A stretch of DNA of 64,000 bases from Linepithema humile (lineage: Eukaryota; Arthropoda; Insecta; Hymenoptera; Formicidae): the NCBI RefSeq assembly GCF_040581485.1, contig NC_090132.1, positions 23,590,911-23,654,910 of the forward strand, read 5' to 3'. The first letter of the stretch is position 1. Every line of letters begins with the position of its first letter. The position numbers and the translations under genes are program-made. Under the pieces are notes generated by a model, which was given only the letters and a program-made list of their open reading frames with translations, had not been told where the DNA came from and did no database searches. Positions 1-12,027 of this stretch are shown one piece after another.

Positions 1-3000
1 GCTATAGGATGCAATTTCCGTGGTATAATTCTTGTCGGCCGACCGGGAGCGGGCAGGCGATCAGCGGTTAAATTAGTTGCAACCTTCTCCTCTCTTCGGC
101 TAATTGATTCAGGACCTGGTATCGTAACATTAGCGTAGTAAAATTTAAAAAACGTAATGTTTTTTTTTAGAATCATATCGTATTTATTAATTGTTTCTGT
201 AGGACGCGGTAAAGTAGCGATAAAAAACGCCGTGCAAGCCGCCGGTATCGAAAGTCAACCGACTTTGCTGCTATTAGAAGAACATCATGCTCGAGAAGAA
301 ACTTTGGCTGTGTTAGTGAGCGCTATAGTATCTAAAGGGGAAATTCCAGGGCTCTTCACGGCGGAAGAACTTGATGCGCTCGTTGCACCGTTAGCCGATC
401 TGGCTCGAAGGGAAGATTTTCAAGGAACATTAGAGCACTACTTGTATCATCGTATGTATCACATTTAAAAATATTTTTAAAAAAATTTATGTTCAATTTT
501 TGAATTAACTTTCTTAAGTTAATAAAATTTATATTTAATTTTGATATTTGAAAACTTATATATTTGACGAGTAAATTTATAGCGAACAACTATTTCTGAT
601 TTTTAAAGATTTATGAATTTTCATCAATATTGTTTATTGTATCATTTACCTTTGTGCTTGTTTTATGATATTGATGATATTTTGGCCTGCAGGCTTGCGT
701 AAGTATCTTCGAGTGGCGATGATCTTGGATTCAGAAGAGATCGAATCGTCGTCGTTATTACGTCTGGGTCTTTTGCGGTATTGTGCGCTACTTGGATCTG
801 GACCTGGTGCTGGCGAATGGTGGTCCCGAGAAAACTCTCTAATTAAACTGGCGGTTCAGGAGGGCACTTTGCAGTTAAACGAATCCGAGGAGCTGCCGAG
901 CGGCGCAAAAGTCATAATCGGTACTCACCTGCAGGCACCTCACTATCAAAGGGCACCGGCAAGGTTCCTTGCTCTGGTGCACACCTGGAGACACCTTCGC
1001 GACACGTGGAGCAAGGAGGTCGGCGAAAAGCTGCAATCGCTCGAAGCTGGTATCGGAAAGCTGAGGGAGGCCGGCGAGCAGGTAGCCAAGTTAGAAGATG
1101 ACGTATCCAGGCAACGTCAGGAACTCGAGGTTCGTACATCAATAATTTTTTGAAAGAATTATAAAAAAATTATTTAATATTATTATCCATTGGTGTTTAA
1201 CATCATTTTTACTAAGAAGAGACGTTTTGTTTCGTATTTTTTTTGTCAATAAATTGTTTTTTACGCACTAACACTCGTACTTTTAGTTTTTATTGCTTTT
1301 TTTTTCTCCGTCAATATAATATTTTCTATTGTTACAGAATCATTTGTTACTTTATTATTATTATTATTATACTTTAGGTGGAAAAAGGAAGAGCTAATGC
1401 TGCTCTCGAACAAATTACTGCTACGATGAGAGGAGCGACTAGCCAAAGAGGAGAGATGACAAATCTGAAAGCTAACACGGAACGTGAGAGTGTCGAACTT
1501 GCGCGACGCAAGGTTTTTAATTATTTTTTAATTATTATTATTTATCGGTTTTGACAATATTGATTAAAAAATAGTGTATCTATTAATCTTATCGTTTACG
1601 CAGGCGGATATAGAAAGTGAATTAGGGAAGGTCGAGCCTCTAGTGGAACAAGCTGCTCAAGCAGTAGCCGGTATAAGTGCCGACGCATTGGCTGAAGTTC
1701 GTTCATTGAGAGCACCGCCGGCGGCAGTGAGAGACGTTCTCGAGGGTGTTCTCCGGCTAATGGGCATAAAGGACACATCTTGGAACAGCATGAAGACCTT
1801 CCTTGCTAAGCGAGGCGTAAAAGACGAGATCAGGTAAGCGATGGTAATTAGTTTCTATTTAGTTGACGATTTTAACGTTATAAATTAGTTATTCAATTTT
1901 ATGAATTACATGTTTTTTTTATTTTTTTGTTCATAATTTTCAAATTCACAGAAATTGGGACGCGAGACGCAGCGCTCCTGCCAGTTTAGAAGCGGTTGCA
2001 AAGCTGATAAAGGAACGTCCGGACAGTTTCGAAGAGAAAACGGCGAAGAGAGCATCGGTGGCGGCCGCTCCACTAGCCGCTTGGGTTCTCGCCAATCTCC
2101 AATACGGCCAGATACTGGAACAGGTTGCTCCTTTAGAGCGTGAACAACGACAATTAGCTGAGTGCGTTTTCTTCGTTTTAATTGTTATTAAATATAAAAT
2201 CTCTTTAATATTAATATTTATTTTTTTAATGTTATACTCTTTTTCTGATGTATTCTTTAATTATTTAATCTTTGTAACCTAATTGCTTTTTATTTACCTG
2301 TTTTATTTATTTATTGTATTATTCAAGAGGATTGGCGGCAGCTGAAGCACAGCTGGGAAAATTGGAAGCTGGATTGAACACGGTGGAGAGTCGCGTTGCG
2401 CAACTTCAGAAGGAGCTTGCCGAGCATACGAGGGGCGCGGCTGAATTGCAGCTACGAACCGAATCCGCGGAGGCCAGCCTCTCGACGGCTCGAGCTCTCT
2501 TGCAAAAGCTCGACACTGAACATCGCGATTGGCAGGCTCAGTTCCAAGATCTTACCGCTAGGAAAGAAAAATTGGACATTGAGGCGGCTAATGCGGCGGC
2601 TCTACTCGTATATCAGGTAACTAGCACTATGACATAATTATTTTTATTAATTTTATATAGCTTAACTATTTGAATATTTCCTGAAATGTGTAACATTAAA
2701 TATTTCTACATATAGTCATTTTCAAAATTAGCTTTATCTATTTATGCATTATATTTCATAAGACAATTGATTAACAGCGGATTCTCAAAAAAAAATTTTT
2801 GAGATAAAATTTTTTATCAATTTTTGCAGGATCCTAAGAAGGATGACAATTGGAAAATATCGGCAACTAAATTATTAGCAACCGAACGCGAGACATTGTT
2901 GTGGAGAGCGCAGGGTTTGCCAGCAGATACGAGCAGCTTGGTCGCAGCCTCTCGCGTGCTGAAAGGACCTTTGGTACCCATCTTCCTTGATCCTTCGGGA

Positions 3001-6000
3001 GTAGCTGTGTCCTGGATTAAACGTAGCATTGGATCCAGACTTGAGATTACTCAGCCGGAAAATTCCAAATTTCTGACGGCTTTGGAGCTCGCTGTGCGCT
3101 TTGGTAAACCTCTCTTGGTCGAGGAATTAGTTGAGTTTCCGACAATATTGTTGCCCGTCCTTCGTCGTCGGCCACTTAGGTTGGGCGATCGCATTTTGCC
3201 GGCTCAGCAAGGCTTCCAACTTTTCCTGGCAACGAGAAAGGACAAGTTAGAAGACATTCCGAAGGAAGCTGATGCTGTGCTGTGTGAAATCACACTTGGT
3301 ACTGGAATAAAAAGCTTGACGGAAAGATTCGTAGAGAAGGTACGCAAAAATAAAATTAGTTACTTTTTTATTTTTTTAAATGTTATTTTTTTCAAAGTAT
3401 ATCTAAGAAAAATTCACTACGTATTATCTTAAATTCAGACTAAATTCAACTAACAATACTATTCTTAAGCTGTTGTTAAACGAAACGCCGGAGCTCGAGG
3501 CGCAAAGGAGAAAAGCTTTGGAAAGGGAAGAGAAACTGTCGGGAGAACGAGACGCGGCAAGACTGGATGTATTGAGCCAACTAGCTACAGCCAGGGGTCA
3601 GGATCTTTTGCAAGAATCTCAAGAACAGGGAGGACTTTTGTTCTCCTTGGAAGCAACGCAGTCCAAGGCGAAAGAAATAGCGATTGCTCTGGAGGAAAGC
3701 AGACAAAGTTTGAACGAAGTCTCAAGGTGCTTTGAGAGCTTTTAACACGGATTACAGATTATAAACTTTTATGTCGATACTCGAAGATAATGTTCTTCAT
3801 TATTATTATTTTTTTTAATAGACGAGCCAAGGATCACGAAAAGTTTGCGCAGTTTGCCGCTAATGTTTACGAGACTATTAAAGGATTAACACTTCTCAGC
3901 CCTTTGTACGTCGTTTCCGCGGAAGCTTATACGGACATCTGTTTGAAAGCGGTGCAAAGTGACAGCTTTTCAGCAAGTGAAGACAGAGAAAAGAAAGAAT
4001 CGCGCAGTTTAATCGAGAAACGGTATGTACATAATTCTGACCGTAAAATAATCGATATTTATTATATAATCTATTGTGTTACATTAGGTTGATAACTTTG
4101 ACGTACTATCATTGCGCAAAGGCGATCTACAGGAAGCATAGACTTCCTCTGGCGTTGCATATGGCATTGTCGTTAAATCCAGTACCGGATGTCGAGAAAA
4201 ATCTCTTGTTCGATAACGGTGCGATCGGCAACTCCGATAACGCGGACTTCGAATTACCTGAATGGATACCGGATGAACGACGCGAGGCTGTGCAAGTCTT
4301 AAGTTCTTCTTTGCCAGATGTACGTAAACTCGATTACAATTTTTAATAAATTCTCTATTTTTGAATAGTCCAAATGCTTGAAAAATCTAAAATTTTGCTG
4401 ATGTTATCGGATTTTTAAAAATTAAAGGTAACTGTTAGAATGAATTCTTCCTGGCTGAAGGATATTTCAAATATTTACGCGGACAACGGACTCAGCGCTT
4501 TTCAGAAAGTTCTGGTCGTGAAAGCTCTTCGACCTGATTATTTACACACCGCTCTTTCTAAATTGGCCGCGAAGCAATTAGGTAAGTGTCAGCGTTTCAA
4601 GTTACACCGTAAAGCATTATTAATTTGCAAATTTTATGCAAGGTGTTAAGGATTTGGCTCCACCTTTGTGGACATTGAACACAATTGCCCAGGAAAAGGA
4701 AGGGTCGTATCCTGTTCTGCTACTTTTATCTCCGGGAACTGATCCTGGTGCCGAGCTCAGCATACTGGCTGCGAATCATGCCTCTGCTGGATTTACCGAG
4801 ATTTCCTTGGGTCAAGGATATGTTACCCAAGCTGAATCGGCATTGGAAGCCGCATGCAGGTAAAGTCTTATAATTTCTGAAAGCAAATAAAAGATTTTAT
4901 TTTTAATAAAAATTAAATAAATATTAAACAATTTAATAATTAAGTAAAATAAATAAATTAAAAAAAAAAAAATTTTATTTGAAAATGTAATTAAGGCTTT
5001 TAACCCGTAACACCTCAAAATTTTTTTCAAAAATTTACGAATCTCAAAAAACCGTCTGAAGGGATTGAAAGATCTCTCGATACCCTGCGAATAAAGTCCT
5101 ATGGTCCGATCTCCTATCTCCTATAGTTTCCGAGTTTTAGGCCCCGATAACCAAAAAATCAGCGACGAAAAAGAGCTATAACTCCGTAAATATTCATTGC
5201 CCGCTATATGTTCATAGGACCAAAGTTGCTTGTCTCGATGAGACGCATCGACGTAGGTACTCGGTTACAAACGAAAAATGATGGCGACCCATAATTCAGT
5301 AAACATTCGATATTCTATGTATATACATGAAATATCTATAATGTGAAAAAAATGTACTGTATATACTATGTACATACATAGAATGTACCTCATGTACATG
5401 CCACGAATGTGTATTGCACATCCTCGGAATATATCCTATGTACATACTGCGAACGTGCACTGCACATCCTCGTAATATACCCCATGTATATAGGTACACT
5501 GCATATCTTTGGAATATACCTATGTATGTACTATGGACATCCTATGTACATACATGTGGTAATTATTTCACATATATAGGATATGCGCTTTATATACTTT
5601 TCACATTCTCTGTATATACATAGAATATAGAATATACATATATGTATATACATAGAATGTACATAGAATGTTCTAATGTTTATTAAATGTCAATTACACT
5701 TTCGTTACTATTTTGCAGAAACGGTAGTTGGATATTATTGAGCAACTTGCAGCTTGCTCTGAATTGGTTACCGCGATTAGAGAGCCTGCTTCGTTCGCCG
5801 ATGTGTACGACAAATAAAAATTCTTCTACGAGGATCTGGCTGACCACTGAAGAATGCACTGGATTTTATCCGGGTTTAGCGGGACTCTGTTTGAAGTTAG
5901 CTTATGAACCTCCCGAGGGCGTAAAGAGGAACATAAAGAGATCGCTTCATCAGCTACGACAAACGCAGCGTGATGGTGACGCCACGACTGCCGTATTGGT

Positions 6001-7762
6001 GCTCTCTTGGTTGCACGCAACGCTTCAAGAACGACGAAATTTCGTTCCTCAAGGTTGGATCAAATCGTATGAATGGAACGAGTCGGATCTCGAGGCGGCT
6101 TACGAACTGGTCGTCAAGGAAATGATGAAGGAGAAACGATCGCAAGGTACATCTTATCATTCTTATCATCAAAATCTGGGATTCTTCGATATTTTTGCTA
6201 ACAGTCAAAATTAAGTTTAAATTTCGCTAGAAACAATACTATGTATTCATTCTTTGCCATTTTTAAAGTACTCTGCAAAAACGTAAATATATAAATTATT
6301 TTAATATCTTATAACTTACGCATCAAAAATATTGGCATAAAAAGGAGACTGGCAGATCGGCAGAGGTTTACTCGACGTTGCGGTTTATGGTGGTCGACTT
6401 CAGGATGGCTACGACGCAAGAGCGTTGCGCTCGATGATACGCGATGCATGGTCCAGAGATATTTTCGAGGGCCACCGGAAGCTGGGAAATGTGTTAAAGG
6501 TAACCGACGTGACGCTCGGCGATCCGGTGAAATCGTTGGAGAATCTAGACGATGCCGATTCGCCAAGGGAATACTTCGGCCTTCCTGCTAATGCACACAG
6601 AGCATGGGAAAGAGCTGCTTCGGAAGAAGCTCTGACGTATTTCAAAGGTATTTGAAATCGTATTAAACTGGTTAGATTATTTTAAACTGGTTAGATTATT
6701 TTAAAAATAATTTTGATTTTTCTGCAAGGCATCTTGATGAAATCCTTCAGCAACAGCAAAGAAAACAGCAATAAGCTGGAAAAATCCAAAGTCAAAGAGA
6801 ATTTGAAAGAACTTATGGATCGACAATCTTCTGTAACATTCACATATGATTCAGGTGGACAGAAAAAAAATTCTTTGCAAGACTTTTTCATGGACGAGAT
6901 TGATCACACAAAAAAGTTATTAAATATCGTACAAACGGACATTGACGCATCGTCTTTCGAGAATAACGAAGTAAGGCAGATTATTTTCAATTTTAAATTG
7001 TACTTTTTCAACTGTTATCTAATTTTTATAATAATGGATACAATTGTTATTTATAATCGAAGACTCCTAAGCATTGGTTAATGGAATGGCGAGCTGGTCC
7101 GAAAAATGCCATTCAATTTATAAAGGCGGTTTCGTCCAAGTACGAAGCGCTAAAATCCTTAGCGACGAGTATACCTCGCCGAGTCGATTTGTCACAATTA
7201 TCCCGACCACGCGCTCTTTTAACTGCACTAAAGCAACATACCGCACGAGAGCTTGGCTATCCACTGGAAACACTTCAACTCTATGCAAATTGGATCGAAA
7301 ATCGTCCAAATAAAAAATGGAAAGTGTCACTCGAGCTCGAAGGTTTACTTATATCAGGTAGATTTGTGATTAATTGTTAAAACTTTTTAAATCTTTTTCT
7401 AAAATTCTTCATAACAAAATAATTAAAAAAACAATATATTTTATTCATGATTTACACAGCCATATAATGTCTTATTTACAGGAGCTTTGATTGAGGAAGG
7501 TGTCTTGAAAGATTTGGATGTAAATTCGGCAGCGGTCGCGGTCGCCCCGATATGCCAAGTGGCATTTATGCCCGACGAATATTCGGAAGATAAATCTGGC
7601 AACGATAATTCTAGCAATTTCGAAGATCGAGAAGATTATCTGTGCATACCGATTTATACAAGTGTTCAACGAGAGACTCTAATCTGTGCGTTACCGATCA
7701 CATGTCCGAGAGAAGAACGCGATGCATGGTTACGTCGTGGCGTCATCCTATATTTGCGATAA
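1..7762 (+). CDS. DYNC2H1: Cytoplasmic dynein-2 heavy chain, C-terminal third (partial at 5')
   Basis: This is the motor of retrograde intraflagellar transport in cilia (fly ortholog beethoven). Eighteen exons were read: 1-118, 203-451, 693-1129, 1378-1512, 1604-1833, 1952-2161, 2328-2616, 2830-3339, 3470-3726, 3822-4022, 4088-4319, 4428-4581, 4643-4859, 5719-6146, 6345-6647, 6729-6970, 7072-7357 and 7482-7762. They give 1592 codons plus stop, all in phase. Order: AAA4 P-loop with Arg in place of Lys (GRPGAGRRS, about 43-70); stalk coiled coil; microtubule-binding domain (RSLRAPP, LRLMGIKDTSW, KRASVAAAPLAAW; about 1700-2110); returning coiled coil; AAA5 (ALELAVRFGKPLLVEE); AAA6 (VVKALRPDYL, LLLSPGTDPGAEL, GLPANAHRAWERA); C-terminal domain to LYLR. 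These motifs match dynein-2 rather than dynein-1 or axonemal chains. The upstream two thirds lie outside the window. Confidence 0.96.
4860..5718 (+). repeat. Large DYNC2H1 intron with low-complexity and minisatellite-like DNA
   Basis: This 859-bp intron is far longer than the other introns of this gene. After an A/T-rich start it holds GC-richer DNA (about 5000-5290) unlike the other introns, then a tract built from variants of ATGTACATAC and TGCACATCCTCGGAATATA up to about 5660. Roughly three imperfect units of 40-50 bp can be lined up between 5409 and 5540. Open frames here are by-products of the repeat. Confidence 0.6.
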
Positions 7763-10700
7763 GTACTTACAGTAATCGTTTCTAATCACGAATTCAGTGA
7801 TGAACATACGAGATAATAGGCAACTAGTGTGAGACGTTCAAGCAGATTTCTTATTGGAGATTCTTACGGAAGAATGCGGAGATGTTAGTATTTTTATAAA
7901 TAAAAAGTTCCAATCACATACTTTAAGAATGTAAAATAAACGGCACAACTTTTTTATTTAATTTTAAATAGAAATTATTTTCTAACAATTATAATTTTAC
8001 GATTATGTAATATAAAAATTGGAAAAATTAAGCCTCCCGATATTTTCTATATAAAATTTTTAAATGTTATTTTTTATTTTTATTTTTTGTCAAGTATTAG
8101 ATATAATTTAAATCAATAAATTCTTTATAGGCGTGACTTTGCTTGATCGAATAAAAAGACGAGGGCGTTCAAAGACAAGAATTGAGCAATTTTAACACGC
8201 TTATTATTATTAAAAATAAGATACATAAAGATATATCGAGGATTTGTTGAATGTTATACAGAATGTTTTATCACTTTAAATTCTTCAATCGAATTAAAGT
8301 CGATCTCTTTTTATTACGTTCTGTTTTGTTGTATAGGATATCTCAAGAATAATTCGATGACTTGATAGCTGTGTTTCGTTTAATAGATTTAAAATTACAG
8401 ATAATACAGCAAATATCAGTTATTTTAATAAAATAAAATGGTCATATTGGTTGGTCCATCCAAGCCTTTCTCACGACTTAGAAATTTACAATGTCACAAT
8501 ATTTTCCGCACTCTACACAAAACGCGCGGGTCGCATACTGACAAACATATTGATGTTTATAGAAAGCTGTATATAATTCAGTTTCTATTTTATAGAAAAT
8601 AAAAACTATTATTGTATCATTTTGGCCTGAAAATTTATTAACAATCATTACTGTCTATTTCTTTCGGAAATATTCGGAGACATTTATTCGATGGACAAAC
8701 GAATGGGTGAATGGACAGAATCTTTTTTTCAATGAACTACCTATATAGAAGAGCTAAGAAATTCATAGAATATATTCATAGAATTTATCAATTCGAATAT
8801 ATATTATTTAATACTTTGTATCTCTTTTTCAATAAGACTGGACGACATTAAAGTTTTCATACTAAAGTTTCGAGCATTATGACTTGTACTTATGATAAAA
8901 AATGAAAGCGAAAATATTCGTCGATTGCTATTTTCACGCAAAACCGATTCTAGACGTACTAAAAAAATATTTGTCTAAATAGGAACGCTATTATTTTATC
9001 ATGTAAACGCATCTATTCAAGATAAATGTGTCTGTGACTTACAATACGTATAATTAACATTCGTTTGCCGGAAACTTCACAAACACACACAATAGGAAAA
9101 AAAAATTTTTAATTATCTTTGAATTATCAAGATCATTAAAAATTAGCGTAGAATTATTAAAAAATAAAAAAATATATCTTTTTTTTATGGAATAAAAGTA
9201 AGTTCTGCCGTCTCGATATGTTCTGCCGTCCAGTACAATCAACATTATAACGAACTTCGAAATGACAAACGCGGAATAACAAGACTGTTATAATATTAAT
9301 AATAAATTATGTATACGATTCATAAATTTTATGACAAATACAGAGAGAATAGAACGTTAAGAATTTTGACTCCGTATATCGGCGCAGCTTTCGAAAATAG
9401 GGAGCTTGCACGTGCATACGAAGTATTATTATTTATACGACAACAAACGAGATAATTTCGAATAAGAGGATAAATGGAATAGAAAGAAACGGACGGGAGA
9501 GAAGTAACAATCGCGGTGCGAGCGCTGACTTATGCCGAAATGTCGTGTGATTGTCGTCAATTTATTGCTCTAAAACTTAAATCGAGATTTGCGAGCTGAG
9601 CCAGCGCTCTTGCCGCTGCGAAAGGCGTCGCTATATGTCCGGGAAATTCTAGTAACTTCCCCTTTTTTTTTCATCTCGAGTCTAATGTTATCCCGGGGAT
9701 TGAAACCGGTACAATTTTGACGAGTGAAAAGTTTTGATGCTGCGGGAGCGAGAAAATTAAACTTCACGAAATTATACCGGCTTCAATGGTGTTGTGTCAT
9801 CGGGCGAAAAAACTAACATTATTCTCATTTTTTATTTTGACATACCCGATAACATGCGCACGAAATATACTCTTATACGTCCTAAGAATCCTACAACAAT
9901 CGTAGTTTCTTTTGCTTTAAATATCTCTTTTTTCATCTCACAATTATCATCGACAATAGTACAACAGGTACGGATCGCGAAAGGCATTTCTTCCTCAAAT
10001 ACTCTAAAAGATCAGTAAAGATACATGCGGGATAATCAAACGTCGCGCCCCTTCTCACCCACGAATGCAAAGTCCTTGGAAAAAAAATTCGATCGAAGGC
10101 CAACATTTGTACTTTCCAACATTAAATATCTCAACAATCTGTCTGAAGTAAATATGCTATTAAAATATTCTCTTTTTCTTACAGGTAAGTCAAAAACAAA
10201 ATTTTGTTACTTATTTACATACTTCCTAAAACTTATCTATATACTCCGTAGAACTTAATTTAATAATCATACGATAATGGCAATTTCTGTTTGACTTGCA
10301 GCATACGTGGTTCTAAGACCTCATTTGAGGGTTAACAGGACGGTTTTCTCCAGCGAAATAATCGCGCGACGAGAAAACCACTCGAGGTCTAAGAGAATGC
10401 GCGACTGCTGGAACACTAACACTCGATAGTTTCAGTACATCATTTACATATTTTTAATTTCAATAAATAGACGAGATGGTATATAGCTTTAATCTTAGAA
10501 ACAGAAATTTGTTTGACTGAAACAATTATTTCTCACGTATTAAAAGAAGCAGAATTAAATCTGAATATTTCTAACAATAATTTTCTGCCTATTACTGTTT
10601 GTAGTCTAATATGTAAATCAATTTTTTAACAATATTTAATTATATCCTTTGCTTTTTATTAATTTAAAGAAATGTGTATTCGAACTATCGAATGCTAGTA

Positions 10701-12027
10701 TATGTATAATATTTAGTAACAGAGGAAAGAGACAGAGACAGAGGATACAATACACTCGCCGCCATATCAAATCTTGAGACACATATTCAAAGTACAATAT
10801 AATATAACCTGGGATTTTTTTTTGAGGATCACAGAAATATCGATAAGTAAAAGAGCTCGATTAAGTCGCGTGAAAGAAATCGTTGCGTGCACGATCGTAT
10901 TGACTTATGAGCGGCGTCGTCTTTTAGAATATGCGCAAATCTAAGCGATAAGCGCCTCAAAAATTCTACACGTATGTACATAGATTTTTATATCAATTCG
11001 ACAGAAAAATAATTATATATAGTATAGTAATAGTACAATAATAGCGATAGATTGCATCTAACTACTAATTGGTGTTCGTACGTTGATCCCTTTTTACATT
11101 TTTGGTATCATTTATAGAATATTTTTTCGTTCTTACAATTCTTTCTCTAAGATTATTCTCTATTCTTCCTCGATTAAAACTAACAGATTATCGATTCGCT
11201 TGTAGCACCCATTTTGAGTGAAGTCTATGCACGTCCGTATATAGTTTCTTTTTCTTTTTTTTTTTTTACGTATTCTCCAACATGAGACAGTTAATCTTCG
11301 TTTGGCATCTCATCATTAATGTTCCTTCGCAATTCAGTCAGTTGGCACAGATTTTATGTTTCACAATCGAAGATGGCTTCTGTATAAACAAACCTCCGTC
11401 TTTCCTTATCGCACAAATATAATTGCTGGTCCATTTCTCATTAACTTTGTATTTTGCTTACAAGAGAGTATAATATTAGAATTTTCCATAAATATGTGTG
11501 TACGTATACGTATTGGTATATACCTATATATATATATATAGATATACAAAATTGACTGTCTCATTTTGGATGGAGGAGACATTAAATGCCATATCAGAAA
11601 AATAAGTTTGCTCGGGGAGCAATCGAGGAGTTCCCTGGCCGATTGTGGTCCGCTTGCCGAGTATAAGAACGCAATTAGAGCTACAGCCTCGGGCAAGATT
11701 ATTAGTGAGAAAATAAGGGTTTTATCATCGATTAAAAACAACTATGTAGTTACGTATATGCGGTGTGTATAATTATGTGATAATTGTGTTCCTAAAGAGT
11801 AATTTCGAAGTATCGACAAGAAAAATATGACAGCATTTGGCAAACACGTAATCGACGTGTATAACGTCGAAGTGAGAATATCAGATTATCACGGGCGAGT
11901 TGTGGTAAGATCGCCGAAAAAATATATCGCGAAGACATCGTCAAAGTGCCGACAATAAGCCAACCGTGGTCGCTATTTTATCGCAGCTATTCAAGGCGGT
12001 TCAGGCCGTGGCGATCAATGCTGGAGG
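7763..12027. other. Convergent intergenic region and 3' UTRs
   Basis: The DYNC2H1-type gene ends at 7762 on the plus strand and the rdgA-type gene at 12028 on the minus strand, so both 3' UTRs lie here. AATAAA-type signals occur about 150-170 bp after the DYNC2H1 stop. I saw no convincing exon. A GC-richer island at about 11560-11740 has short open frames on both strands that I do not recognise. Most of the rest is A/T-rich, apart from the hairpin-forming segment listed separately. Confidence 0.6.
10299..10410. repeat. Imperfect inverted repeat, stem-loop candidate
   Basis: Nested complementary arms are visible: CTAAGACCTC (10313-10322) against GAGGTCTAAG (10384-10393), and GGTTTTCTC (10342-10350) against GAGAAAACC (10371-10379), with short outer pairing CAGCA / TGCTG. 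The segment is clearly GC-richer than its surroundings. It could be a small structured RNA, a 3' UTR element or the remnant of a short repeat; the sequence alone does not decide. Confidence 0.4.

Noticed and set aside
5296..5623. Tyr/His/Met-rich frames on both strands
   Set aside because: Produced by the ATGTACATAC-type repeat in a DYNC2H1 intron.
11406..11772. Overlapping frames on both strands near the rdgA 3' end
   Set aside because: No recognised family and no splice context; more likely a GC-richer 3' UTR or old repeat. Kept only as a note in the intergenic entry.
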